The notes beneath the pieces are model-generated. The model was given only the letters and a program-made list of their open reading frames with translations, made no database searches and was not told the DNA's origin. The translations under genes and the position numbers were made by a program. From JAOUGY01 sp963792365 (GTDB lineage Bacteria; Actinomycetota; Acidimicrobiia; Spongiisociales; ZC4RG35), in NCBI GenBank assembly GCA_963792365.1, contig CAWBVW010000006.1, forward strand, positions 316,267 to 380,266: a DNA stretch of 64,000 bases. The letters are read 5' to 3'. Shown piece by piece: positions 1 to 8,938 of this stretch. The number at the start of each line of letters is the position of its first letter. Position 1 is the first letter of the stretch.

Positions 1-707
1 CTGATCCGAACTTCTGGTACGACTCCGACATCGAGCGCCAAACCGATTATGTGCTCGAGAAGCAGGCCGCCATCGCTCAGGCGGCAGGCACGTCGCTCGA
101 CCGTGCCGTCAAGGCCACGGTTTACATTGGGCATCCGTCCGACTTCGAAGGCATGGACAAGGTCTGGAAGCGCTGGTTCCCCGAGAACCCGCCGGCCCGG
201 GTCGTCATTCCCTACATGGGCCTCGGCGGTCGTGGGAGCCGCATCGAGGTCGCCTTCAAGCTCCTGGCCGGCGACTCGGATCTGGAGATCGAGACGATTG
301 AGGCCACCGGAGCGCCGCCGGGGCTGGGACACGAGCCGCAGGCAGTGAAGGCCGGCAAGTTCCTCTTCTTTTCGACCGTGACCCCTGCGAACCACAAGGG
401 CTCGTTGGAGGAGTCGACCAAACGGCATACCAACTTCCCGTGGTACGGGCAGCCACCAAAATTGCAGATGCGGTACATGCTCGAGAACGTGGCCAAGGTC
501 TGCGAGGCGGCGGGGACGACGCTCGATCAGCTGTGCCGGCGGCAGGCTTTCCACGACGACTTCGCGTGGTTCGCACAGACCATCGAGGAGTGGGCAGACC
601 ACTTCGAGGGTGACAAGCCCGCATCCACGACGCTCGAGATTGGCGGACCTCTCATCGTGCCCGGCGCCCACGTTCAACTCGACCTCATCGGGTACTGCCC
701 CGACTGA
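1..707 (+). CDS. RidA/YjgF-family protein with two RidA domains, 5' partial
   Basis: The reading frame is already open at the left edge (from base 3), so the true start lies outside the window. The visible 234 residues hold the end of one RidA-type domain and a second complete one. RidA proteins hydrolyse reactive enamine/imine intermediates in the cytoplasm; the substrate-binding arginine lies in a P-A-R-T-T-like stretch. The first domain keeps this arginine (PPARVVIP), but the second reads PASTTLEIG, so its arginine is replaced by serine and the domain is probably not catalytic. It lies 51 bp upstream of a molybdenum hydroxylase gene and resembles the triple-RidA protein at 11.3-12.5 kb, so both probably serve the same nitrogen-compound catabolism. 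Confidence 0.85.
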   Translation, partial: DPNFWYDSDIERQTDYVLEKQAAIAQAAGTSLDRAVKATVYIGHPSDFEGMDKVWKRWFPENPPARVVIPYMGLGGRGSRIEVAFKLLAGDSDLEIETIEATGAPPGLGHEPQAVKAGKFLFFSTVTPANHKGSLEESTKRHTNFPWYGQPPKLQMRYMLENVAKVCEAAGTTLDQLCRRQAFHDDFAWFAQTIEEWADHFEGDKPASTTLEIGGPLIVPGAHVQLDLIGYCPD

Positions 708-714
708 AAGGTTC

Positions 715-747
715 GGGTCCGGTGCGGACCTCCCGCGCACCGGACCC
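715..747 (+). terminator. Perfect 12-bp stem-loop between RidA and the molybdenum hydroxylase gene
   Basis: The left arm gggtccggtgcg (715-726) pairs perfectly with cgcaccggaccc (736-747) around a 9-nt loop. It starts 8 bp after the RidA stop and ends 11 bp before the next ATG. There is no T-run, so it is either a Rho-independent-like terminator without U-tract, an attenuator, or an mRNA processing/stability hairpin. The following gene has no obvious ribosome binding site, because the hairpin occupies that space. Confidence 0.6.
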
Positions 748-758
748 GCCCTTCCCCG

Positions 759-3023
759 ATGCAAGGCGGTGGCAGCATCCTCGGACACGCGGTCAAGCGG
801 CGGGAGGACCCGGCGCTCGTTACGGGACGTGGTACCTACATCGGAGACATGAACCCTCCCGGGATGCTGCACGCCGTATTCGTCCGCTCGCCCATCCCCC
901 ATGGAATGGTCTCGCGGATCGACACCGTCCAGGCATTGGATGTGCCTGGTGTCGTCGCGGTTTTCGGACCCGACGATCTCGAACTCAACCCGCTCACGCC
1001 GTGGAACGTCGACGCTGCGTTCTCGCGACCGCCGCTGGCGAGGCATGCCCGCTACGTCGGTGATCCTATCGCGGTGGTCATCGCCGAGTCCGAGGCGAGG
1101 GCAGTCGATGCCGCGGCCCTCGTCTGGCCGTCCTTCGAAGAGCTGGAATCCGTGATCGATCCCTTTGAAGCCATGGGGCCGAACGCGCCGCTCTTGTTTC
1201 CTGACTATGACACCAACGTTGCGTTGTCCGAAGGACTGAATACCGACACCGACCCGACCGACCACGGTGAGATAGTGGTACGCCACCGGCTCGTCAACCA
1301 GCGGCTAGCACCGGTGCCGATGGAGCCCGCTGCGGCTCTCGTCGTACCCGGTCCGGACGGTCGCATGACCGCTTGGATCGGCACTCAGGATCCATTCGGT
1401 GCCCGAGCCGATCTTGCCGCCACCTTGGGTCGCGACCCGGAGAGCATCAGGGTGGTGGTACCTGCGATCGGTGGAGGATTCGGCGCCAAGGGTGATCTCT
1501 ACCCGGAGCATGCGGTGGTGGCTGCCGCTGCCAGCGCCCTCGCACGCCCTGTCCGTTGGCTGGAGCGCCGCGGCGAGAACTTCGTCAACATGGTGCACGG
1601 CCGCAACCAAGTCCAGGACATCGCACTCGCCGCCGACCGCGATGGACGGATCACTGGGCTGTCCGTCGACATCGTCGCCGACGTTGGTGCCTATCCGGGA
1701 GTGGCGACGTGGCTCCCTCGCTATACCGTCGAGATGGCCAGTGGTACCTACCGCATTCCCGAGATCCGAGTCCAGTTCACCAGTGTGGCGACCAACACCA
1801 CGCCGGCAGGGCCATATCGGGGAGCCGGTCGGCCGGAAGCAACCCAGATGATCGAGCGGATGATGGATCTGCTCGCCGGCGAAGTCGATCTCGACCCCGT
1901 CGAGTTGCGGCGGCGCAATCTCATCCCACGTTTCGAGGAACCACACATCACCGCATCGGGCGCCATCTACGACTCCGGGGACTACGAGGCGGCGCTCGAG
2001 GCGTTGCTGGCAACTGCGGAATACGGGACATGGATGGCCGAACGCGACCGTCGCCGCAGAGCGGGATCGAGCCATCCCATCGGCGTCGGGGTCTCGACGT
2101 ACGTCGAGGTGACCGTAGGCAAGACGCCCGACCATGACCACGCCACAGTCAGGGTGCTTTCGGACGGAATCATCGAAGCCAGATGCGGTGGATCATCGCA
2201 TGGCCAGGGCCACCAAACGGCGTTCGCGATGATCGTGGCGGATCGGTTCGACGTGCCCGTCGAGCGCGTCGACGTGATCCAGTCCGACACCGACCTGGTG
2301 CCGCGCGGTGGAGGCACGTACGCCTCGCGGACGCTCCAGCTCGCTGGAAGCTCGCTGCTCCTCGCCTCTGACGACGTGATCGAGGACGCACGACGAGCGG
2401 CAGCAGATGAGTTGGAAGCAGCCCCGCAAGACCTGGTGGTCCTCCCCGGCGTCGGCCTCGGGGTTGTCGGAGATCCTGGCTCGTTGATCACTTGGGGAGA
2501 AATCGCCATGCTGATCGAGTCGGGGGGTGACGAACTCAGCCGGTCCCGCGATGAGCGACAGGGCGCGAGCACCTACCCCTTCGGAGCTCATCTCGCGGTC
2601 GTCGAGGTGGATGTTGACACCGGATGGTGCAGGTTGGTGACTCACGTGGCGGTGGATGACTGCGGCACCATCATCAACCCGATGCTCGTGAAGGGGCAGC
2701 AGCATGGAGGGATCGCCCAGGGTGCAGGACAAGCCTTGTTCGAACACATGCGATTCGACTCCTCGGGATTCCCGTTGACGGCGAATATGGCCTCGTACTC
2801 GATCCCAGCCGCCACCGATCTGCCGTCGTTCGTGGTTTCGAACACGACCACCCCGACCAGACTGAATCCGCTCGGCGCCAAGGGGGTCGGAGAAGCCGGG
2901 ACGCTGGGGTCCACGCCGGCGATCCACAGCGCCGTGATCGATGCATTGGCATCCTTCGGCGTGAAGCACATCGATATGCCATTGACGCCCCATGCGATCT
3001 GGAGAGCCATCCATGACCAGTGA
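759..3023 (+). CDS. Xanthine dehydrogenase/CoxL-family molybdopterin-binding large subunit
   Basis: This 754-residue protein is the molybdenum-cofactor subunit of a molybdenum hydroxylase, which hydroxylates a carbon of an aldehyde or N-heterocycle using water. Family marks are the N-terminal KRREDPALVTGRGTY stretch, the glycine-rich cofactor motif GGGFGAKGD, and the C-terminal GAKGVGEAG with the catalytic glutamate. It lacks the AYxCSFR loop of true CO dehydrogenases (the equivalent is AGPYRGAGRPE), so it is not a form I CODH. No FAD or [2Fe-2S] subunit is next to it; it may share those of the minus-strand cluster at 14.8-18.5 kb. The ATG at 759 has no good Shine-Dalgarno and sits just after a strong hairpin. 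Its end overlaps the next gene by 11 bp. Confidence 0.9.
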   Translation: MQGGGSILGHAVKRREDPALVTGRGTYIGDMNPPGMLHAVFVRSPIPHGMVSRIDTVQALDVPGVVAVFGPDDLELNPLTPWNVDAAFSRPPLARHARYVGDPIAVVIAESEARAVDAAALVWPSFEELESVIDPFEAMGPNAPLLFPDYDTNVALSEGLNTDTDPTDHGEIVVRHRLVNQRLAPVPMEPAAALVVPGPDGRMTAWIGTQDPFGARADLAATLGRDPESIRVVVPAIGGGFGAKGDLYPEHAVVAAAASALARPVRWLERRGENFVNMVHGRNQVQDIALAADRDGRITGLSVDIVADVGAYPGVATWLPRYTVEMASGTYRIPEIRVQFTSVATNTTPAGPYRGAGRPEATQMIERMMDLLAGEVDLDPVELRRRNLIPRFEEPHITASGAIYDSGDYEAALEALLATAEYGTWMAERDRRRRAGSSHPIGVGVSTYVEVTVGKTPDHDHATVRVLSDGIIEARCGGSSHGQGHQTAFAMIVADRFDVPVERVDVIQSDTDLVPRGGGTYASRTLQLAGSSLLLASDDVIEDARRAAADELEAAPQDLVVLPGVGLGVVGDPGSLITWGEIAMLIESGGDELSRSRDERQGASTYPFGAHLAVVEVDVDTGWCRLVTHVAVDDCGTIINPMLVKGQQHGGIAQGAGQALFEHMRFDSSGFPLTANMASYSIPAATDLPSFVVSNTTTPTRLNPLGAKGVGEAGTLGSTPAIHSAVIDALASFGVKHIDMPLTPHAIWRAIHDQ

Positions 3024-4554
3024 CGCCACCAACGCCAAGCCATTGATCGAGCTTCGCGGAGTCGCCAAGAGGTTCGGAGACACCGACGCGAACCGGAACG
3101 TCGATTTCGACCTCCTTCCGGGCGAGATCCACGTGCTGCTCGGTGAGAATGGCGCCGGCAAGACCACGCTCATGAACATCCTCTTCGGTCACCTCCAGCC
3201 AGACTCTGGCTCCATCCTGGTCGACGGTGCCGAGGTCCTCATCGAGGCGCCGGCGGATGCGATCGGCCTCGGAATCGGGATGGTCCATCAACACTTCTCA
3301 CTCGTCCCTTCGTTCACCGTGGCCGAGAACGTGATGCTGGGTGTCGGGAAGCTGACCGATCTCACCATCGACTCGAGAGAGATCGAGCGGGCAGTCTCCG
3401 CCCGCTCAGAGGAACTTCACATGCCGATCGAAGCCGGAGTGCAGGTCGTGGATCTTCCGGTCGACCTCCAGCAGCGGGTCGAGATCATCAAGGCGATGTA
3501 CCGGGGCGCTCGAGTGCTGATCATGGATGAGCCCACGTCGCTTCTCGGCCCGACCCAGATCGCCAATCTGCTGGAGATACTCGCCAGTCTCCGCGCCTCA
3601 GGTCATTCGATCATCCTCGTCACCCACAAGCTGGCCGAGGTCATGGAGGTGGCCGATCGGGTCACCGTGCTCCGGCGGGGAGAGCGAGTGGCGTCGCTGG
3701 GGCGGGGAGAGTTCGACGAGCGATCGCTAGCTCGGGCGATGACGGGTCAGGATCGCGAACGCCTTCCCGAGCGGACGGCGGTCGATGTCTCCGGCGGACC
3801 GACCATCCAGGTCTCGGACCTCGTGGTGCCGTCATCTCACGGTCATGGCCCGGCCGTCGAAGGTCTCAACCTCGAGGTCATGCCCGGAGAGATTCTCGGA
3901 ATCGCCGGGGTCGAAGGCAACGGCCAGCGAGAGCTCGTCGACGCCCTGATCGGGCTCGCAGAGCCTTCGGCGGGGAGAGTCATCGTGGGTGGGGTCGATA
4001 TCACCCACGCAACGCCGGCTTTCCGGCGCTCTGCAGGGCTGGGGGCCATACCCGAGGATCGGCATGAGCTCGGTCTCGTGCTGGACATGTCTCTGGCCGA
4101 GAACCTGGCAATCACCGAGCTTGCAGCAGGCGGCTACCGGTCTCGCGGCGTCATCGACTGGGCCATGATCCACGCCGATGCCGAGCGGCTTCTCGTCGAG
4201 TACGACGTGCGCCCGCCCGACCCAAAGGCGATCGCGGGGAGTCTTTCGGGAGGCAACCAGCAGAAGATCGTTCTGGCCCGTGAACTTGCCCGATCCCCGA
4301 AGATCCTCGTCGCCGACAACCCGACTTGGGGGCTGGACGTCGGAGCGATGGACTACGTGCACCGCAAGCTGCTCGAGATGCGCGACCGGGGCGGCTCCAT
4401 CCTGCTGCTCACGCTGGACCTCGAGGAGCTGTACAAGCTCGCCGATCGGGTACTGGTCATCTACCGCGGCCGCATGATGATGGAGTCTCTCACCAGGACT
4501 CTCGACCACGACGATCTTGCCATGGCAATGGCCGGCCGTGCTGCCGAGGGATGA
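3013..4554 (+). CDS. Two-domain ABC transporter ATPase, sugar/nucleoside (BMP-type) family
   Basis: The protein has 513 residues and two ABC domains in tandem, as in RbsA/MglA and the BmpA-linked nucleoside importers. The first domain has a full Walker A (GENGAGKTT, about residue 44) and Walker B (VLIMDEPTS). The second has a degenerate P-loop (GVEGNGQRE) but a clean signature LSGGNQQK, which is typical of this family. I chose the ATG at 3013 over an in-frame ATG at 2992 because it gives the usual N-terminus and an 11-bp overlap with the upstream hydroxylase gene, implying translational coupling. No permease or binding-protein genes follow; the next genes are on the other strand, so the partners must be elsewhere. 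Confidence 0.88.
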   Translation: MTSDATNAKPLIELRGVAKRFGDTDANRNVDFDLLPGEIHVLLGENGAGKTTLMNILFGHLQPDSGSILVDGAEVLIEAPADAIGLGIGMVHQHFSLVPSFTVAENVMLGVGKLTDLTIDSREIERAVSARSEELHMPIEAGVQVVDLPVDLQQRVEIIKAMYRGARVLIMDEPTSLLGPTQIANLLEILASLRASGHSIILVTHKLAEVMEVADRVTVLRRGERVASLGRGEFDERSLARAMTGQDRERLPERTAVDVSGGPTIQVSDLVVPSSHGHGPAVEGLNLEVMPGEILGIAGVEGNGQRELVDALIGLAEPSAGRVIVGGVDITHATPAFRRSAGLGAIPEDRHELGLVLDMSLAENLAITELAAGGYRSRGVIDWAMIHADAERLLVEYDVRPPDPKAIAGSLSGGNQQKIVLARELARSPKILVADNPTWGLDVGAMDYVHRKLLEMRDRGGSILLLTLDLEELYKLADRVLVIYRGRMMMESLTRTLDHDDLAMAMAGRAAEG

Positions 4555-4576
4555 ACCAAGCGCGCCCGACATGGGT

Positions 4577-4607
4577 CCCGACTCGGTGATCAACACCAGG
4601 AATCGGG
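4577..4607. terminator. Possible imperfect hairpin between convergent genes
   Basis: In the 66-bp gap between the ABC ATPase (+) and the HAD gene (-), cccga pairs with tcggg and an inner ggtg pairs with cacc around a short loop, with mismatches between the two stems. The position suits a bidirectional terminator, but there is no T-run. Confidence 0.3.
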
Positions 4608-4620
4608 GGTCCATCAGGTC

Positions 4621-5304
4621 TCATACATCGGGCGCGTCGAGGTAGGACTCGACCTGCTCCAGGGATTCGATTATCGGCACATCTACGGTGGTGTCGGCAT
4701 CGTGGACGTAGTGGTCGCCCCTGTTCACGATCCTCAGCACAGTCATTCCCACCGACCTTGCCCCGCGGAGCTCGTCACTGCCACCGTCGCCCACGTAGAG
4801 ACATCGTTCGGGTTCCACGCCAGAGCTGGCCGCCGCCCGAAGGAACATCTCGGGGTCGGGTTTCTTGATGCCAAGAACCGCAGACAGGACGGCGGCGTCG
4901 ACGAGGTGCGACACCTCCAGCGTGTCCCACAACTCGGCGAGTTCCGGAGGACAGTCGCTGACCACCGCCACTTCGCAGTTGGCGTGGAGCCTCGTCAGGA
5001 CGCCCGGGGCCTCAGGACGGAGCCGAGCCATGGCGGCGAACTCTCGCAGACGGATCTCGTGGCCGAGATCGAGATCCATCCCGGGACCGGGGAGACAGCG
5101 ACGTGCCACCTCGGCAAGGGTGCTGCGGCTGTCACCGAGCGTCCCGGTGCAGCGCTCCACCCAGCTCTGCGTCATCTCGGCGGCGAAGATCTCTGAAGAG
5201 ACGTCGAGAGCCGCGGCGACCCGCGCCATCGACGCTGCGACTCGCTCGACCGGGAGGCCGGGCGTGAGCGTCCCGAAGTAGTCGAAGACGACGGCACCGA
5301 ACAT
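4621..5304 (-). CDS. HAD-superfamily hydrolase
   Basis: This 227-residue protein fits a haloacid dehalogenase-like phosphatase or phosphoglycolate phosphatase-type enzyme. Motif I is FDYFGTLT with the nucleophile Asp8; the usual second Asp (DxD) is Phe10, as in many DxFGTL members. The motif III region is GIKKPDPEMF and motif IV is VGDGGSDELRGA. It starts 1 bp after the stop of the Old Yellow Enzyme homologue and is the last gene of the long minus-strand run, so it is probably co-transcribed. The substrate is unknown. The convergent ABC ATPase gene ends 66 bp away. Confidence 0.85.
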   Translation of the reverse strand: MFGAVVFDYFGTLTPGLPVERVAASMARVAAALDVSSEIFAAEMTQSWVERCTGTLGDSRSTLAEVARRCLPGPGMDLDLGHEIRLREFAAMARLRPEAPGVLTRLHANCEVAVVSDCPPELAELWDTLEVSHLVDAAVLSAVLGIKKPDPEMFLRAAASSGVEPERCLYVGDGGSDELRGARSVGMTVLRIVNRGDHYVHDADTTVDVPIIESLEQVESYLDAPDV

Positions 5305-5305
5305 G

Positions 5306-6526
5306 TCAGTGACGAGTCGGGATCACACCTGCCCGTTTGAATCCACCGGTCAACCGATAGATCGCATGCTCGAGTAACCGCGTGCGCGGTCGTCGCCAGC
5401 ATTGGAGCGGATGGTGACCTTCATGGATCAGGCAGAGGTTGCAGGACGTGCAATCGACGAGACCCACCCGCCCGGCCTCGATTTGGGCGACGAGATCAGG
5501 CTCGCGGATCAGAGGTCGGGCCATGGCCACGAAGTCTGCGTCGCCTGATTCCAGGACGTCGGTCATCGTTTCGGTCGTTCGCATGCCGCCCACGAGGATG
5601 ACCGTGGTGTCCACCCTCTTGCGCAGAGCCTTTGCCCATGGCCGAAAGTAGGCCTCGGGCCGCGGCTTGGATGCCAGCCGGTGGATGAGCAAGTCCTGGG
5701 CGGCCCGTCGCGGCCCGACTGCAACGTAGGTGTTGGCCGAGTCGGTGGGGGCCTGCATCAGGCCACACGACACCTCCACGGCGTCGAGGCCGGCGGCGAC
5801 CAGTATGCCCGCCCTGCGAACTGACTCGTCGATGTCGAGGCCACCGTCCACGGCATCCACCATCCCCAACTTCATCATCACGGGATAGCCGTCGGGGACC
5901 TCAGCACGAACAGCGTCGACGACCGCTCGGGGGAACGAGTCTCGGCGCTCCGGTGTGCCCCCCCATTCGTCATCTCGACGGTTGGTGACCGGTGACGTGA
6001 ACTCGGTGATGAGGTATCCGTTGGCTCCATGGATGTGGACGCCGTCGAAACCGGCGCTCACTGCACGGCGGGCAGCTGCCCCGAACGCCGAAATGGTCTC
6101 TTCGATCTCGGGCTCCCGGGCCTCCTGCATCTGGCTGCCCGTCAGCGGGTTGGGGACCGGTGATGGAGCAAGGGGGGTGTTACCGGGGACGCGGGACTGG
6201 CTCCCCGCGTGTGCCAGTTGGGCAAAGATCACACCGCCATGCCGATGAACCCGGTCGGTGAGGTCCATGAGCCCGGCCAGCATGTTGTCGTTGTGAATCC
6301 CGGTCTGTCCGCGAGCGTACTTGCCCCTCGGATGGACGAACAGATGACCGGTGATGATCCCCCCGATCCGGTTGGCTGCCAATCGCTCATAGAGATCCAG
6401 CAGTGGCATGGTCATGATCCCGGATTCGGGCTCGGCCATCGACTCGGACGTTCCCGCACGGATGACCCGGTTCCGCAAGGTCACCGACCCGATATGGCCT
6501 TCTCGCAGAAGGCTCTCGGTTGTCAT
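5306..6526 (-). CDS. NADH:flavin oxidoreductase, Old Yellow Enzyme family
   Basis: This is a 406-residue TIM-barrel flavoprotein. OYE marks include an FAQLAHAGSQS-like strand, HIHGANGYLI (substrate-side His/Asn region), the NRRDDEWGG motif, and GGMRT with ADFVAMARP near the C-terminal FMN phosphate site. A terminal cysteine cluster (CTSCNLC, then a further C) resembles the [4Fe-4S] ligands of 2,4-dienoyl-CoA reductase-type members, but the long NAD-binding C-terminal domain is absent. It probably reduces an activated C=C bond of the catabolised compound. Its ATG overlaps the stop of the LivF-type gene by 4 bp. Confidence 0.88.
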   Translation of the reverse strand: MTTESLLREGHIGSVTLRNRVIRAGTSESMAEPESGIMTMPLLDLYERLAANRIGGIITGHLFVHPRGKYARGQTGIHNDNMLAGLMDLTDRVHRHGGVIFAQLAHAGSQSRVPGNTPLAPSPVPNPLTGSQMQEAREPEIEETISAFGAAARRAVSAGFDGVHIHGANGYLITEFTSPVTNRRDDEWGGTPERRDSFPRAVVDAVRAEVPDGYPVMMKLGMVDAVDGGLDIDESVRRAGILVAAGLDAVEVSCGLMQAPTDSANTYVAVGPRRAAQDLLIHRLASKPRPEAYFRPWAKALRKRVDTTVILVGGMRTTETMTDVLESGDADFVAMARPLIREPDLVAQIEAGRVGLVDCTSCNLCLIHEGHHPLQCWRRPRTRLLEHAIYRLTGGFKRAGVIPTRH

Positions 6527-7239
6527 TGCTCGACGCCGAAGAACAGGTCCTGCAGTGAGTCATCGAGCAGAAGGGCATCGGCCGCCATTTCGGTCCGGAT
6601 CGTGCCGTTGTTGAGCACGTAGACCCGATCGACGAACGGAAGGACCTCCAGCGGGTTCTCCTCGACGATCCACAGGATGGACGCACCCCTTTCCCGGAAC
6701 GAGACGATCTTCTCCACGAGCCCCTGGACGATCGTCGGAGCCAGGCCGGTGGTCGGTTCATCGAGCAGAAGGAATCGAGGATCCGTTCCGGCTCCGGAGG
6801 CAAACGCAAGCATCTGGCGCTCTCCACCCGAGAGGGTCTTGGCCGGCTGCTTTCGCCGCTCTCCCAGCCGGGGAAACATCGAGTAGGCCCCCTCGAGTGC
6901 TGTCACGGACTCGGACGGCGCAAGCACGGAGAACGAGACCTTGAGGTTGTCCTCCACGGTCAGATCCGGGAACGTGTTGCCCGTTTGAGGGACCATGGAC
7001 ATCCCCAATGCGTGTCTCCGAGATGGCGCCGCTGCCGAGAAATCGTCGCCTGCGAATCGCATCGATCCCGCCATGAGCGGCAGCAGTCCGAATATGGCTT
7101 TCGCGAGCGACGACTTGCCTGCGCCGTTCGGACCGATGATCGCCACGAGCTCATTCTCCTCCACGCGTAGCGACACATCGTGGACGACCGGTAGCCGCCC
7201 GTAACCAGTCGAGACGGTGTCGATTTCCAACAAGCTCAT
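6523..7239 (-). CDS. livF: Branched-chain amino acid-type ABC transporter ATPase (LivF family)
   Basis: The 238-residue ATPase has Walker A GPNGAGKSS (about residues 36-44), signature LSGGERQM, Walker B FLLLDEPTTGLAP and VEEN at the switch position, where LivF proteins have VEQN. It pairs with the LivG-type subunit on the cytoplasmic face of the importer. The order LivH-LivM-LivG-LivF with 4-bp overlaps at every junction is that of HAAT-family importers. Substrates of this family include branched-chain amino acids, amides, urea and aromatic acids. Given the neighbours, the transported compound is probably the nitrogenous substrate of the hydroxylase cluster. Confidence 0.9.
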   Translation of the reverse strand: MSLLEIDTVSTGYGRLPVVHDVSLRVEENELVAIIGPNGAGKSSLAKAIFGLLPLMAGSMRFAGDDFSAAAPSRRHALGMSMVPQTGNTFPDLTVEDNLKVSFSVLAPSESVTALEGAYSMFPRLGERRKQPAKTLSGGERQMLAFASGAGTDPRFLLLDEPTTGLAPTIVQGLVEKIVSFRERGASILWIVEENPLEVLPFVDRVYVLNNGTIRTEMAADALLLDDSLQDLFFGVEQ

Positions 7240-7997
7240 GTCGACTTCCCCAGATAGATCTCTATCACGTGGGGATTGCGCATGATCTCCTCAGGGGTCC
7301 CGGACGCAATCAACTCGCCAAGGGCCATCACGTGGATGACGTCGGCTATCCCCAACACGAAACCGATGTTGTGGTCGATCACCAACACCGTGACGCCGTC
7401 GTCTCGGAGACTGCGTATGACACCGGCCAGTCGTTCGATCGAAGCCGGATCGACGCCCGAGGCAGGTTCGTCGAGAAGAAGCAGCCGAGGACCCGTCATC
7501 AGTTGCCGTGCGAAGTCGACAAGCTTGACGTCGCCGGGGGGCAGATCGCTGAGCAGGTCGTTCCGGCGCTCCCACAGCCCCAGGCGATCGAGAAGCAACC
7601 GCGCCCGCTCGCTCGTCTGTCTCTCGGAATGCTTCCAACCCCCCAGCAGCGCCGACATCAGCCGTTCGTCGCGCGGCGACGTCCCGCCGACCATGAGGTT
7701 CTCCCAGACCGACAACGCCGGGAAGCCAACCGGCGTCTGGAACGTTCGGATCATGCCTCGACGCGACACCTGCCAGGGCCGCAGCCCGGCCACGGACTGC
7801 CCATCGAATCGGACCTGGCCGCGGGTCGCAGGCTCAAACCCGGTGACCACGTTGAACAGGGATGTCTTGCCGGCTCCGTTGGGTCCGATGACGGCAGAGA
7901 TCGACCCCTCGGCGATCGATATGTCCACGTCGCGAACGGCCACGACGCCACCGAACACCTTGGTCACGCCTTTCGCTTCGAGGAGCGAGACAGTCAT
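7236..7997 (-). CDS. livG: Branched-chain amino acid-type ABC transporter ATPase (LivG family)
   Basis: The 253-residue ATPase has Walker A GPNGAGKTS (about residues 38-46), Walker B LLLLDEPASGVDP and the switch histidine in VIDHNIGFVLG. The ABC signature is unusual: it reads LPPGDVKLVDFA instead of the common LPYGQQRRLEIA, so the canonical glutamines are lost. LivG signatures do vary, but ATP turnover could be affected. Four-bp overlaps join it to LivM upstream and LivF downstream, making it part of one translationally coupled unit. Confidence 0.9.
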   Translation of the reverse strand: MTVSLLEAKGVTKVFGGVVAVRDVDISIAEGSISAVIGPNGAGKTSLFNVVTGFEPATRGQVRFDGQSVAGLRPWQVSRRGMIRTFQTPVGFPALSVWENLMVGGTSPRDERLMSALLGGWKHSERQTSERARLLLDRLGLWERRNDLLSDLPPGDVKLVDFARQLMTGPRLLLLDEPASGVDPASIERLAGVIRSLRDDGVTVLVIDHNIGFVLGIADVIHVMALGELIASGTPEEIMRNPHVIEIYLGKST

Positions 7998-8938
7998 GTC
8001 TCGCTCCTCGCAGATGCGTTCGCGAAAGCCGACCGCTCGTCTGCGAGGCCCTGAGGGCGGAACCTCATGACCAGGATCAGGACCAACCCCAGGACGATGA
8101 AGCGAATCGATGCGAGGACCACCGCAAAATCACCTGAACCCTGTACGAGCGAGGTGGCCTCAGTGACAACGAGCAGAATCACGGCGCCCAGCGCGGGCCC
8201 GCGCAACGAGCCTATACCCCCGATCACCAGCGCGGTCCATGCCACAAACGTCACCTCCGCCGCAAACAAAGAGGGCGTGACCGTTCGAATGAACCAGACG
8301 TAGAGTGGTGCCGTTGCGCCGTAGAGGAACCCCGCCAGCACGAATGTCTGGATCCGATGACGGTTGGTGTGCTTACCGAGCGAAGTCGCAACCGGGTCGT
8401 TGTCGCGAAATCCTCTCAGCAACCGCCCGTATGGACTTCGAGCCAGTCGACGCATCAGGAGGTAGACGATCCCTGCCACCGCCCAGACCATGAACAGTAG
8501 GAGCCAGCGATATCCGCTGCCTTGGACGATCGACTCGAAGGGTCGTTCGAACTGGTTGAACCCGACGGTGCCGCGCGTCACCGATCCCAGATTGACGGAT
8601 AGTTGTCGGATCACCTCGGCGAACGCCAGGGTTGTGATCAGGAAATACTCGCCGCGGACTCGCAACGAAGGGATGCCGATGATCAGAGCGGCGACCGCGC
8701 CGGCCGCTCCAGCCAGAACAACGCCGAGCCACATGGGCAGATGTGGAGCGAAGATGACATCGTCGTGCGTTTGCTGGGTGGTGATGATGAAGGTGTATGC
8801 GCCTACGGCGACGAGCCCCACCAGCCCCAAGTCCCACATTCCTGCCCAGCCGGCCTCGAGGTTGAGCACCATCGCCAAGATCGCGTAGATGCCGCCCAGG
8901 GTCATGACGCCAACGAAGAACAGCACCATGCCACTCAT
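7994..8938 (-). CDS. livM: Branched-chain amino acid-type ABC transporter permease (LivM family)
   Basis: This 314-residue integral membrane protein has about nine hydrophobic segments. The central EYFLITTLAFAEVIR stretch is the conserved LivM cytoplasmic loop that contacts the ATPase, and GGIGSLRGPALGA is the second family mark. The C-terminal tail is short and hydrophilic. It forms the membrane channel with LivH. Overlaps of 4 bp on both sides place it in the importer operon. Confidence 0.9.
   Translation of the reverse strand: MSGMVLFFVGVMTLGGIYAILAMVLNLEAGWAGMWDLGLVGLVAVGAYTFIITTQQTHDDVIFAPHLPMWLGVVLAGAAGAVAALIIGIPSLRVRGEYFLITTLAFAEVIRQLSVNLGSVTRGTVGFNQFERPFESIVQGSGYRWLLLFMVWAVAGIVYLLMRRLARSPYGRLLRGFRDNDPVATSLGKHTNRHRIQTFVLAGFLYGATAPLYVWFIRTVTPSLFAAEVTFVAWTALVIGGIGSLRGPALGAVILLVVTEATSLVQGSGDFAVVLASIRFIVLGLVLILVMRFRPQGLADERSAFANASARSET

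Noticed and set aside
759..3023. Form I CO dehydrogenase (CoxL) as the identity of the large subunits
   Set aside because: None of the three large subunits in the window has the AYxCSFR active-site loop, so a general molybdenum hydroxylase is the safer call.
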